A DNA stretch of 64,000 nucleotides from CBDBJK01 sp965206395 (GCA_965206395.1 CBDBJK010000038.1:310001-374000); one strand, 5' to 3'. Shown: positions 34,873 to 43,259, counted from the stretch's first letter. Numbers and translations are program-made. The notes: generated by a model not told the origin, from the letters alone.

Positions 34873-36204
34873 ATGCAAAACGTTGAATTCGTTTCTCCCT
34901 ATGTTCCCAACACCGATTCTGACCGACGCCAGATGCTTGATGCTATAGGCGTCGATTCGGTTGAGGAGCTATTTCAGGACATTCCGGCCCAGCACAGAAA
35001 TCCCACGTTGAACCTTCCGCCGCCTCGCTCCGAGTTCGAGCTAATGCGCTATGTCACAGACCTCGCCGCGATGAACAAGGTTCCCGGAGACTACGCCTGC
35101 TTTCTCGGCGCTGGTTCGTACCGTCATCACATACCTGCGATTGTCCGCCAGATAACCAGCCGCAGCGAGTTTGTGACCTCGTATACGCCGTACCAGCCAG
35201 AGGTATCGCAGGGGACGCTTCAGACCGAGTTCGAGTTCCAAACGCTATGCGCCCAGCTAACCGGCATGGAGGTCGCCAACGCGGGCATGTACGACGGCTC
35301 CACATCGCTGGCGGAGGGTGCGCTTATGGCGGCACGCCTTACCAGACGCGACCGCATTGCCGTACTGGATACCGTTTCTCCTGCTTACATAGAAGTGCTG
35401 AAGATGTACACGCACTCGCAAGGGCTTGAGATTGATGTTGTTTCCAAAGGCCAGACCAGCCTTGAGGATGGGACGGCCTGTCTTCTCGTACAGAATCCCA
35501 ACTTCTTTGGGTACATGGAGGATATGGAGACGTACACCGCGCTCGCCCACTCTAACGGCGCGCTGCTCGTCGCGTATCTTGACCCGATATCGCTCGGCAT
35601 GTTCAAATCACCCGGCGACTACGACGTGGACATCGTTGCATCTGAGGGGCAGGCTATGGGCGTAGACCCGACATTCGGCGGGCCGTACGTGGGCATCTTC
35701 GCCTGCAAAGAGCAATACATGAGGCAGATGCCCGGACGCATCGTCGGCAGGACAGTGGACTCCAGAGGGCGCACGGCCTACGTCCTTACACTCCAGACCA
35801 GGGAGCAGCACATACGACGAGAGCGAGCAACATCCAACATTTGCACCTCCGTCGCCCTGATCGCCCTCATGTCCACAGTGTACATGGCGGCCAATGGCAA
35901 GCGGGGAATGAGGCACATCGCCGAGCTAACCTATCACAAGGCGCACTACGCGGCGTCGCTCATAGAGAAGATATCGGGCTACTCCTTGCCAATCGACGGC
36001 ACTTTCTTCCAGGAGTTCGTGGTGCAATGTCCAGTGCCTCCGGCGCAGCTTAACGAGCAACTGCTGGAACACAAGATAATCGGCGGCCTCGACGTTAGCG
36101 ACCACATGCCAAACGGGATGTTGATCTGCGTCACCGAGATGAACTCCCGCGAGGAGATAGAGACGCTGGCATCGGCGCTCTCTGAGATTGGTGCGGCAGT
36201 ATGA
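34873..36204 (+). CDS. gcvPA: Glycine dehydrogenase (decarboxylating) subunit 1
   Basis: A 443-aa N-terminal-type subunit of the two-part P protein. It resembles the PLP fold but lacks the Schiff-base lysine, which is in GcvPB. Typical blocks: YVPNTDSDRRQMLDAIGV, FLGAGSYRHHIPAIV, FVTSYTPYQPEVSQGTLQ, FEFQTLCAQLTGMEVANAGMYDG, GPYVGIFACKEQYMRQMPGRIVG and ERATSNICTS (some read in pieces). The stop overlaps the gcvPB start by 4 nt (ATGA), consistent with stoichiometric production. Confidence 0.97.
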   Translation: MQNVEFVSPYVPNTDSDRRQMLDAIGVDSVEELFQDIPAQHRNPTLNLPPPRSEFELMRYVTDLAAMNKVPGDYACFLGAGSYRHHIPAIVRQITSRSEFVTSYTPYQPEVSQGTLQTEFEFQTLCAQLTGMEVANAGMYDGSTSLAEGALMAARLTRRDRIAVLDTVSPAYIEVLKMYTHSQGLEIDVVSKGQTSLEDGTACLLVQNPNFFGYMEDMETYTALAHSNGALLVAYLDPISLGMFKSPGDYDVDIVASEGQAMGVDPTFGGPYVGIFACKEQYMRQMPGRIVGRTVDSRGRTAYVLTLQTREQHIRRERATSNICTSVALIALMSTVYMAANGKRGMRHIAELTYHKAHYAASLIEKISGYSLPIDGTFFQEFVVQCPVPPAQLNEQLLEHKIIGGLDVSDHMPNGMLICVTEMNSREEIETLASALSEIGAAV

Positions 36205-37688
36205 CAGCTCTTATGGATAAGTTCGACGAAAACCGCCGCAAGTTGCTCATGGACCGCAGCGTTTCAGGCAGAGTTGGCACGACGCTGCCTCCTCTGGACG
36301 TGCCTGAGCAGGCTATGCCGCCGAGCATTATGCTGCGCGGCGAGCTAGATTTCCCGGAGGTTAGCGAGGGCGACCTTGTGCGCTACTTCTCGCAGTTAAG
36401 CCAGTTCAATTTTTCTATAGATCACAACTTCTATCCGCTTGGCAGTTGCACTATGAAGTACAACCCCAAGCTGAACGACGAAATATCTGCCATGCCGGGG
36501 ATGGCCCGCTTGCATCCGCTTCAGCCGGAATCGACGGTGCAGGGCGCGCTCAAGCTCATGTACGAGCTGCAGGTGTATCTGAACGAGATTACTGGCATGG
36601 CGGGCACGTGCCTCGCACCGATGGCCGGGGCCGACGGCGAGCTTGCCGGTATGCTCATGACCAGAGCTTATCACCTGGAGCGCGGTGACACGCAGCGCAA
36701 AAACGTGCTAATCCCGGACAGCGCACACGGGACCAATCCCGCCTCCGCTGCGATGGCTGGATTCGAGGTCGTGACACTGCCCTCGAACTCTCACGGCGAC
36801 ACAGACCTTGAAGCTCTCAGAAACTCAGTCGGCGACGACCTTGCCGCGCTGATGATTACCCTGCCCAGCACGCTGGGGCTGTTCGACACCAACATCGTGG
36901 AGGTATGTCGCATAGTGCGCGAGGCGGGCGGCGTCGTTTACGGCGATGGCGCCAACCTCAACGCCCTGCTTGGTCGCGTCAAGCTCGGCGATCTGGGGTT
37001 CGATGTAATCCATTCCAACCTGCACAAGACCTTCACGCAGCCGCACGGCGGAGGCGGCCCTGGCGCTGGCCCCGTCATCGTCGGAGAAAGCCTATTGCCC
37101 TATCTCCCAACGCCAGTCGTCGGGCGGCAGGTAGGACAGGACGGAAGCGAGACCTACTCTTTCGACACACCGGAAAAGACCATCGGCAAAATGGGTGCGT
37201 TCCATGGCAACTTCGGCGCGCTGCTGAGAGCCTACGCATACATCAGCACGCTCGGCGACGTGGGAATCGCGGGCATCAGCGACGACGCCGTTATCAACGC
37301 GAACTACATCATGAGCCAGATAAAGGGGCACTACGACCTGCCCTACGATCGCGTTTGTATGCACGAGGTCGTGTTGTCCGCCAGAAACCTGAAGCGCGCT
37401 CACGGTGTCAACGCGCTGGATGTCGCCAAGAGGCTAATCGACTACGGAATTCACCCGCCCACGATGTACTTTCCGCTGATAGTGGAAGAGGCCTTAATGA
37501 TAGAGCCAACCGAAACCGAGTCGAAGGAGACGCTGGACTATTTCATCGAGGTCATGAAAACCATCGCTCAGGAGGTGGCTGAAGACCCTGACTTGCTTCA
37601 CGACGCCCCGCACGATACACCAAACACAAGACTCGACGAAGCACGCGCCGCGCGCCAGCCGTACTTGCGCTGGAAGCGCTCGGAGTAG
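36201..37688 (+). CDS. gcvPB: Glycine dehydrogenase (decarboxylating) subunit 2
   Basis: A 495-aa PLP-bearing subunit that decarboxylates glycine and passes the aminomethyl group to lipoyl-GcvH. The PLP lysine is Lys276 in HSNLHKTFTQPHGGGGPGAG. Other blocks are FYPLGSCTMKYNPK, PDSAHGTNPASAAM and YGDGANLNALLG. The length is typical. The split PA/PB form is common in Gram-positives, Archaea and Chloroflexota. The operon ends here; the peroxiredoxin gene starts 91 bp on. Confidence 0.98.
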   Translation: MTALMDKFDENRRKLLMDRSVSGRVGTTLPPLDVPEQAMPPSIMLRGELDFPEVSEGDLVRYFSQLSQFNFSIDHNFYPLGSCTMKYNPKLNDEISAMPGMARLHPLQPESTVQGALKLMYELQVYLNEITGMAGTCLAPMAGADGELAGMLMTRAYHLERGDTQRKNVLIPDSAHGTNPASAAMAGFEVVTLPSNSHGDTDLEALRNSVGDDLAALMITLPSTLGLFDTNIVEVCRIVREAGGVVYGDGANLNALLGRVKLGDLGFDVIHSNLHKTFTQPHGGGGPGAGPVIVGESLLPYLPTPVVGRQVGQDGSETYSFDTPEKTIGKMGAFHGNFGALLRAYAYISTLGDVGIAGISDDAVINANYIMSQIKGHYDLPYDRVCMHEVVLSARNLKRAHGVNALDVAKRLIDYGIHPPTMYFPLIVEEALMIEPTETESKETLDYFIEVMKTIAQEVAEDPDLLHDAPHDTPNTRLDEARAARQPYLRWKRSE

Positions 37689-37779
37689 CTAAGCCCCATG
37701 CAATTTTTGACAGATAAAAGAGTACGGATGCCTGAGAATTCAGGTTAGTTCTTAATTTGTAGCGCAAAAGGAGGAAAAC

Positions 37780-38238
37780 ATGATAGAAGTAGGACAGCCC
37801 GCCCCGGATTTCACACTTCCGGCGCACAGCGGAGATAACGTAACACTCAGCCAATATAAGGGGCAGAAAAACGTCGTTCTGTCCTTTCACGTATTCTCAT
37901 TCACAGGCGGTTGAACGCATCAAGTCTCCTCGTTCCGTATGGCTAATACGGCATTCGAGGGGAAAGATACCCAGGTACTGGGTATAAGCACAGACGCGCG
38001 ACCCACTCAGACCGCATTTGCCGCATCAGTAGGCGGCGTGCCCTATCCCGTATTGGGCGACTTTCATCCAAAGGGGCAAATGTCCCAGCTTTACGGGGTC
38101 TACAACGAGCAGCGCGGCACGTCCGACAGGGCGATAATAATTATCGACAAAGAGGGCATTGTTCGCTTCTCTCAGACTTATACAGCCGTGGCCGACCTGA
38201 ACACCGACGATATTCTGGCGGAAATCGACAAGCTCTAG
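37780..38238 (+). CDS. AhpE-like peroxiredoxin with in-frame TGA at the peroxidatic position (candidate selenoprotein)
   Basis: ATG 37780 follows AAAAGGAGG. The frame is open for 44 codons, has TGA at codon 45 (37912-37914), then continues open to 38238, giving 152 residues, the normal length for AhpE/Bcp-type peroxiredoxins. The fold is continuous across the TGA: GQPAPDFTLP, VVLSFHVFSFTGG-U-THQVSSFR, LGISTDARPTQTAFA, YPVLGDFHPKG, LYGVYNEQRGTSDRAIIIIDKEGIVRFSQ. TGA falls exactly where the peroxidatic Cys45 of AhpE lies, after the conserved Thr42 (T-x-x-C/U). No cysteine occurs anywhere in the protein, so with Sec it would be a one-Sec enzyme reducing peroxides with an external thiol. A bacterial SECIS-like hairpin follows (37926-37962). 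The alternative is a nonsense mutation. Selenoprotein peroxiredoxins are known; selB, selA/selC and selD are not in this window. Confidence 0.85.
37926..37962 (+). promoter_or_regulatory. Putative bacterial SECIS element
   Basis: Hairpin starting 11 nt after the TGA. The lower stem is CTCCTCG (37926-37932) with CGAGGGG (37956-37962), including one T-G pair; the small internal loop is TT/CATT. The upper stem is CCGTAT (37935-37940) with ATACGG (37946-37951), and the apical loop is GGCTA. Two G residues at the start of the apical loop, 26 nt after the UGA, agree with the known bacterial SECIS consensus (loop G at 16-37 nt). Folding was done by eye. Confidence 0.78.
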
Positions 38239-38287
38239 CATCGTCCCAAAGGCGGTTTACTTTACAATTAGGCGTGGCTTTATGGCG

Positions 38288-38327
38288 TGTGTAGGGGCGT
38301 CCTTCCGTGGAAGGACGCCCCTACACA
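38288..38327. repeat. Perfect 19-bp-arm palindrome
   Basis: TGTGTAGGGGCGTCCTTCC and its exact complement are separated by GT only. It lies between the peroxiredoxin stop and the methyltransferase gene and could end transcription of the former. It shares arm sequence with 31047-31080 and the CC-GTGG-AAGG core with 41280-41309. Confidence 0.85.
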
Positions 38328-38356
38328 TCAACGATATCGAGGTTTTCGGAGCAGGC

Positions 38357-39205
38357 ATGGAGGAATCTTCAATTCCCAGGCACGTATTCCAGGAAGGCGA
38401 ATCGGCCCTGATGATCGACCGCAAGGGCCGACGATACCTGATTCGGCTGCGTCCATCTGATGCGTTCCACTCCCACATAGGCCACGTTTCCCACGACGAC
38501 CTCATAGGCCACGAAGAGGGGACGTGGCTTACAACCTCGAAGGGTCACTATCTGCTTGCGGTGAAGCCGACGATGGCCGACTTCACCCTTGATATGCCCA
38601 GAATCGCCACAGTGGTATATCCCAAAGACATGGGCGCGATTCTAGTCTACGGCGACATATTTCCAGGCGCGAAAGTGTTGGAAGCGGGCACAGGCTCAGG
38701 GGCGTTGACGATGACCTTGCTGCGCGCTGTGGGCGAACACGGGCATCTAACATCCTACGACCTCAGAGAGGACATGCTCAAAAGGGCAGAGGCTAATGTC
38801 AGCGCCATGTTTCCCACGCATTCGAACCTCACGCTCAAGCAAGGCGACGTAAACGACGGGTTCGAGGAGGATAACCTCGACAGGATAGTGCTCGACCTGC
38901 CGGAACCCTGGCACGTAATTCCTCACGCCGACGAGAAGATGGTTCCCGGAGGAATCTTCCTGAGCTTCCTGCCGACCGTGTTGCAAGTGCACGAGCTAAC
39001 CGTCGCATTGAAGGAGCAGCGCACCTTCGAAATGATAGAGACGTTCGAAGTGATGATGAGGCCTTGGTCTGTCACCGGGCGCGCCGTTCGCCCTGCGCAT
39101 CGCATGGTCGCGCACACGGGCTTCATAACCACCGCACGCAAGTGCTCGCCCCGCCCATCTTCTCAAGCAGCAAGCGAGCAAAGCGATGAGACTGAGGCGG
39201 TGTGA
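38357..39205 (+). CDS. trmI: tRNA (adenine-N1)-methyltransferase, TrmI-like
   Basis: A 282-aa SAM-dependent enzyme that probably makes m1A58 in the tRNA T-loop. An N-terminal beta-barrel region (FQEGESALMIDRKGRRYLIRL, GHVSHDDLIG) precedes the Rossmann domain with GDIFPGAKVLEAGTGSGALTMTLLRAVG (SAM motif I), YDLREDMLKRAEANV (motif II acidic), DNLDRIVLDLPEPWHVI (motif IV, D-L-P-E-P-W) and GGIFLSFLPTVLQV. ATG 38357 has GGAG upstream; an ATG at 38282 lies ahead of a palindrome and is rejected. Confidence 0.93.
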   Translation: MEESSIPRHVFQEGESALMIDRKGRRYLIRLRPSDAFHSHIGHVSHDDLIGHEEGTWLTTSKGHYLLAVKPTMADFTLDMPRIATVVYPKDMGAILVYGDIFPGAKVLEAGTGSGALTMTLLRAVGEHGHLTSYDLREDMLKRAEANVSAMFPTHSNLTLKQGDVNDGFEEDNLDRIVLDLPEPWHVIPHADEKMVPGGIFLSFLPTVLQVHELTVALKEQRTFEMIETFEVMMRPWSVTGRAVRPAHRMVAHTGFITTARKCSPRPSSQAASEQSDETEAV

Positions 39206-39261
39206 TAAACTCGAAGCAGGAGAATCCTTCCACGGAAGGAGAGGTGAATGATGGCTGTGCG

Positions 39262-39395
39262 TAAGGACACCCTCACCTCAGTCCTCTCCCGTCAAGGGAG
39301 AGGAGACTAACCCCTTCCCCCTTGACGGGGGAAGGTTGGGATGAGGGTGAGACTTTAGCCGATTATTTGGTTTGGATACTGGTCGGCCTCAAGCT
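39262..39395. repeat. Palindromic intergenic repeat with conserved flank
   Basis: Outer ACCCTCACCTCAGTCC; first hairpin CTCTCCC GTCAA GGGAGAG; second hairpin CTTCCCCC TTGA CGGGGGAAG; then GGGATGAGGGTGAGAC and a flank ACTTTAGCCGATTATTTGG. That flank is the inverted counterpart of the one at 22850-22885, showing that the repeat unit extends beyond the hairpins. Confidence 0.85.
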
Positions 39396-39464
39396 AAGCC
39401 ATTTTCTACCAGTGGTTGGAGACATTGATCTGAATATCGTAGGCGCTAGAGCGGAGGTGTAGTT

Positions 39465-40022
39465 ATGGACCGTGAGACCGCAAACATTGTTGTCGAGGAG
39501 CACGCCAAGAGCGACAGCCTCAGAAAGCATCTGCTCGCGGTGGAGATGTGCATGAGAGCTTACGCGCGAAAGGCTGGCGAGGACGAGGAGCTATGGGGCA
39601 TCGCCGGTCTGGTGCACGACTTCGACTGGGAGGTCTGCCCAACGCCTGAGTCTCATCCTACCTTTGGTGCGGAAATACTGAAGTCACGCGGATTCTCGGA
39701 CGAAATCGTTCGTGCGGTGCTGTCTCATGGCAATCACACCGGCATAGCCAGAGAGTCGCTCATGGAAAAAACGCTTTTCGCCTGCGATGAGCTTTCAGGG
39801 TTCGTGACGGCGGTCGCGCTGGTTAGGCCGACCAAGAGCCTGTCGGATACCAAGGTCAGCTCCGTGAAGCGCAAGTTCAAGGACAAACGCTTCGCCGCAT
39901 CAGTCAGCCGCGAAGACATGGTTCAGGGCGCGCAAGAGCTAGGGATCGAGTTAGACGAGCATATCGCCTTCATCATCGAGGCCCTCAAGCCAGTGGCATC
40001 GGATCTTGGCCTGAACGAATAG
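39465..40022 (+). CDS. HD-domain hydrolase
   Basis: A 185-aa single HD domain. The metal-binding pattern is H in KHLLAVEMCM, HD in IAGLVHDFDWE, and later His residues in SHPTFGAEIL and VLSHGNHTG. Similar small HD proteins are annotated as HDIG-domain phosphohydrolases with unknown substrates. ATG 39465 has GGAGGTG upstream. It converges with the MidA-like gene 8 bp downstream. Confidence 0.86.
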   Translation: MDRETANIVVEEHAKSDSLRKHLLAVEMCMRAYARKAGEDEELWGIAGLVHDFDWEVCPTPESHPTFGAEILKSRGFSDEIVRAVLSHGNHTGIARESLMEKTLFACDELSGFVTAVALVRPTKSLSDTKVSSVKRKFKDKRFAASVSREDMVQGAQELGIELDEHIAFIIEALKPVASDLGLNE

Positions 40023-40030
40023 GGGCAGAT

Positions 40031-41251
40031 TCAATCCTGCGGCTCGCTTTCGTCAAAGGGCCAGAGGGCGTCCATGTCCCAGGCCATGTCGGGATAGCTT
40101 CCCTCCATTAGCGGAACGTGGTCATCGCGAAGCAACGGTGGTTCGGGAAGCGTTCCCTCGTCAGCAGTCAACTCCTCGATGCTTTTCACCCCCGTGCCTC
40201 GCTCCTGAATCAGTACCTTGAATCCGCCAAGTCCATCCGGTTTTACCAGTTCACGCATCGCCATCATGTTGCCGCTGTGTTCGCGCTGGCCCAGCCTCTT
40301 TGTCCTCAAGCTGTCTATCATGTTGTCGAAGCCAAGCTCTCTCAGGAACCGCGATTGAGTGCGCAGCCCAAGCGAGTTCAACCCCAGCGACTTGCCTTCC
40401 GAGTCTACCGAAGAGAAGTCCACGTGCGCCGTCATGTCCTGCCTGCCTATACGCTGATAAGGGCTGCTGCCATCGGTGTGGCGGTAGTAGGTCTGAAACG
40501 TGCCTCTGGCCCTCTGTGGCGAGTATAGCTCGTCGGACAGGTATCCATAGTCGATGGTTATGACAAAGCCTCTCTCAAGAGCCTGCGACACCTCGTTCAG
40601 CCAGGGTCGGATGTTGAGGTTGACTTCGCTACGGTAGCCTTCTGGCAGCGACAGGTCGGCTACGCGCTCGGCAAGAAGAGGGGTTGAGGGTTCGTCCAGT
40701 GTCTCTACGAATGCGCCGCGCTCGTCCAGGGTTACGAAGATTTCTTTGACTTCGCCCTCGCTTATCTGAAAGCGATGCACGGGAAAGGAGTCCACAAGCT
40801 CGTTTGAGATGAGGCATCCGACGATGCCATCGAGAGGGATTCCGTCGGTCACGATGTGCTGAATGCGACCGTAGGCAGCTACGTCGTATATGGCGTAGCG
40901 TTCTAGTGCGATGTATCTCAGCGATTCAGCAAAACCTGCTGGCATTCGGTTTACGTAATCGATTATGTCGCGTGCCAACAAGCCATTTCCGGCGCCCATC
41001 TCGACAGCGAAAAAGCTCGGTGGGCGACCTAACGCCTGCCACATGCGATTGAGTTGGACTGCTATCAGCGCGCCAAATGCAGGATGCGCCGCGGGGCTGG
41101 TAAAATAGTCGCATGAATCTCCGAAGGGCGATGTGGTGGTGTAGTAGCCGCCTTCCGGGTGGTAGAGGGCAACCTCCATGAACTCGGCGAAGGTTATCTT
41201 CCCCTGTTTTGCTATGCGGCCCTTTATTTCGGATTCAGGAGTTTTGCGCAA
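40031..41251 (-). CDS. SAM-dependent methyltransferase, MidA/NDUFAF7 family (DUF185)
   Basis: A 406-aa protein of the COG1565 family. Features in order: ITFAEFMEVALYHPEGGYYTT, DYFTSPAAHPAFGALIAVQL, FFAVEMGAGNGLLARDII (SAM-binding motif I), GCLISNELVDSFPVHRF (family signature N-E-L-x-D-S-F-P), and GFVITIDYGYLSDELYSPQRARGTFQTYYRH. The mitochondrial homologue methylates an arginine of complex I subunit NDUFS2; the bacterial target is not established. It starts at TTG 41251 or nearby. Confidence 0.9.
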   Translation of the reverse strand: MRKTPESEIKGRIAKQGKITFAEFMEVALYHPEGGYYTTTSPFGDSCDYFTSPAAHPAFGALIAVQLNRMWQALGRPPSFFAVEMGAGNGLLARDIIDYVNRMPAGFAESLRYIALERYAIYDVAAYGRIQHIVTDGIPLDGIVGCLISNELVDSFPVHRFQISEGEVKEIFVTLDERGAFVETLDEPSTPLLAERVADLSLPEGYRSEVNLNIRPWLNEVSQALERGFVITIDYGYLSDELYSPQRARGTFQTYYRHTDGSSPYQRIGRQDMTAHVDFSSVDSEGKSLGLNSLGLRTQSRFLRELGFDNMIDSLRTKRLGQREHSGNMMAMRELVKPDGLGGFKVLIQERGTGVKSIEELTADEGTLPEPPLLRDDHVPLMEGSYPDMAWDMDALWPFDESEPQD

Positions 41252-41279
41252 TTTCTCTGGCGAGATATGGTGAATTGCA

Positions 41280-41309
41280 AAGGGGAGCCTCCCGTGGAAG
41301 GCTCCCCTT
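41280..41309. repeat. Palindrome AAGGGGAGCCT/AGGCTCCCCTT
   Basis: Two 11-bp perfect arms around CCCGTGGA. It lies between the small zinc-binding protein gene and the MidA-like gene, so it may terminate the former's transcript. Same CC-GTGG-A core as 38288-38327. Confidence 0.75.
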
Positions 41310-41334
41310 CGTGTTCAAGCCAATATGAACGATG

Positions 41335-41595
41335 CTAAGTCTGTGCCGGCGGAGGTGCGGGCGGGGTCGACTCCGGGGCTTGCTTGCCACGAGTCTGCCG
41401 TGCGCGTTTGCTCTGCGGGTTCTCTCTGTCCCAGCCTGAGCCGGGCATCGAGTTGCGGAACTCGGACCGCTCACCGCAGATCTTGCACACCCCTTCACTG
41501 GTAGGCCCGTTAGGGCTATCGATTACCCAGTGATGCTTGCAGTCCGATTCTACCTGCTCTTGTTGTTCTTCTTCTTGTTCGGTCGTCACTATCAT
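41335..41595 (-). CDS. Small protein with zinc-binding Cys/His cluster
   Basis: An 86-aa protein. Glu/Gln-rich start (EQEEEQQEQVE), then C-K-H-H-W-V-I-D and C-K-I-C-G-E-R, a likely zinc site built from CxHH...CxxC, followed by SEFRNSMPGSGWD, and a Pro/Ala-rich tail. I believe similar small proteins occur in Chloroflexota, but no function is known to me. It is encoded upstream of the MidA-like gene and downstream of citrate synthase on the same strand. Confidence 0.65.
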   Translation of the reverse strand: MIVTTEQEEEQQEQVESDCKHHWVIDSPNGPTSEGVCKICGERSEFRNSMPGSGWDRENPQSKRARQTRGKQAPESTPPAPPPAQT

Positions 41596-41652
41596 TCCCT
41601 TCTCTGGCTGCTCTGTGTTGATTGAGATAGGAGTCTAGCTCGACCCCACGCC

Positions 41653-42792
41653 TTATCCTCGTTGGTCAATTGACTTGTACTCCAGATCCATAGGGCCTAC
41701 GTAAAGGAGTCTGGGCCTGAGCAGGATGTTATTCTCGAACTGCTCAATCACCTGCGACGTCCAACCGGGAATGCGCCCCATAGTGAATATAGAGATAAAC
41801 AGATCGTCGGGAATCTCCATCAGATAATAGATAGAGCCTGACCAGAAGTCTACGTTCTCGCAGATGCCTCTTCTGGAATACGGCTCCATAACCTCGGATA
41901 CGGTCTGAAGGATGGAGAACCACTTGGGTTGCCCTTTACGATCTCCCAGTGCCTTGGCATCTGGTCGCAGGTGGTTGGCCCTGGGGTCTACCGCCTTGTA
42001 CACACGATGACCGAACCCCATGACCCTGCCACCTTCACTTAGAAGTTTTCTGACATATGGCTCGGCGTTTTCCTCGTTGCCGATTTCCAGCGCCATTTTC
42101 ATAACCTCTTCTGCAGCACCGCCATGAGACGGCCCTTTGAGGACGGATATGCCCGTGGTAACAGCACAGTGAAGGTCGGCAACCGTCGATGCAGCCACTC
42201 TAGCCCCGAAGGAGGAGGCGTTTACACCATGCTCTGCGTGCAGAACGAAGTCCTTATCGAGAAGCCGGGCATCTTCCGGGTCGGGTGACCCTCCGAATAG
42301 CATGTGAAGGAAGTTACCCGCCTGGTTCAGGCTATTGTCAGGCTCTACCGGCTCCTTGCCCTCACGTATACGAGAGTGGGCAGCCACGATGGTCGGGGCT
42401 TGCGCGGTAAGCCGTATACCCTTTCGAAGGGTCGCTTCAGTCGAGTTGTCTTTAACATCCGGGTCAAAGGTGGCCAGAGCCGAGACAGCGGTGCGCAGCA
42501 CGTCCATTGGATGTGCGTTCTTGGTTAGCCGGATAATGTCGAGGATTTCGTCTGGAAGTTTTCTGTTAGCCTTTAACTCAGCGTCAAATGCATCCAATTG
42601 ACTTCTTGTTGGCAGATCGCCGTAAAGCAGGAGATAGATGACCTCTTCGAAAGAGGAGTTTTCTGCCAGATCATCGATATTGTAACCCCGATACAGGAGC
42701 TTTCCAATGTCGCCGTCAATAAAGCTCGATTTGGTCCTGTCGATATATACATCACGAAGGCCTCGCTGTAATTCGACCTTCTTTTCAGTCAT
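41653..42792 (-). CDS. gltA: Citrate synthase
   Basis: A 379-aa citrate synthase (short, Gram-positive/archaeal type), condensing acetyl-CoA and oxaloacetate. It begins QRGLRDVYIDRTKSSFIDGD, then ILLLYGDLPTRSQL-like SFEEVIYLLLYGDLPT. The catalytic residues lie in LHAEHGVNASSF (His), GFGHRVYKAVDPRA (His) and NVDFWSGSIYYL (Asp). MGRIPGWTSQVIEQ follows. ATG 42792 has a GGGAGG on the minus strand about 8 nt upstream. It stands alone. Confidence 0.96.
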   Translation of the reverse strand: MTEKKVELQRGLRDVYIDRTKSSFIDGDIGKLLYRGYNIDDLAENSSFEEVIYLLLYGDLPTRSQLDAFDAELKANRKLPDEILDIIRLTKNAHPMDVLRTAVSALATFDPDVKDNSTEATLRKGIRLTAQAPTIVAAHSRIREGKEPVEPDNSLNQAGNFLHMLFGGSPDPEDARLLDKDFVLHAEHGVNASSFGARVAASTVADLHCAVTTGISVLKGPSHGGAAEEVMKMALEIGNEENAEPYVRKLLSEGGRVMGFGHRVYKAVDPRANHLRPDAKALGDRKGQPKWFSILQTVSEVMEPYSRRGICENVDFWSGSIYYLMEIPDDLFISIFTMGRIPGWTSQVIEQFENNILLRPRLLYVGPMDLEYKSIDQRG

Positions 42793-43259
42793 TTTTGTCC
42801 TCCCAGACCTAATTTCCCGTTAGTAAAGTGCAATATAAGAAACGCTCTGTAGAAGAAAATGTGTCTGATGGCGATTTCTGCTACGCGCCATGCTGGTATC
42901 GGAGCCAGTCAACACCTCTGGCCCTAGAGCAAGCCAATTCTAGCATTCTGCCCGAAGGGTGTCAAGAAATGACGCTTGCAGTAAACACACCACTGGCGGC
43001 TGGTAAACCGGGTTGCGCCCCTGTATCAGTGGAGCGACAAATTTGCAGGGCCAAGAGTGGACGAGGATTCCGATTATTTCCTCGCCCAAAACCCTCTTTG
43101 TGAACACTGCGTTTCTTTCATTTATAGACGACTTGTATGATACGCCCTTATAATTCAGGTATGGATTCGGATATCGCCGTAAGGCGCTCTTCGTTTTCGG
43201 GGGCTGCCTATTCGATGCATGTGTTCGTAATTAGATATTTTGACTATGGGGATTGAACA
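42793..43259. other. Gene-free interval between divergent genes (467 bp)
   Basis: A 91-codon frame at 42828-43103 has no ribosome site, an odd composition and no recognisable domain, so I do not call it. The interval should hold the promoters of citrate synthase and the DUF362 gene, but no convincing -35/-10 pair stood out. Nothing else seen. Confidence 0.5.

Noticed and set aside
37912..37914. TGA as a simple nonsense mutation splitting the peroxiredoxin
   Set aside because: The downstream frame shows no other decay, TGA (not TAA/TAG) falls exactly on the peroxidatic position, no Cys remains elsewhere and a SECIS-like hairpin follows. It remains the main alternative until the Sec machinery is shown.
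38282..38356. N-terminal extension of the tRNA methyltransferase from ATG 38282
   Set aside because: It would be encoded by a perfect palindrome; ATG 38357 has its own GGAG and the family N-terminus.
42828..43103. 91-codon frame upstream of DUF362
   Set aside because: No ribosome site, unlikely composition and no family resemblance.
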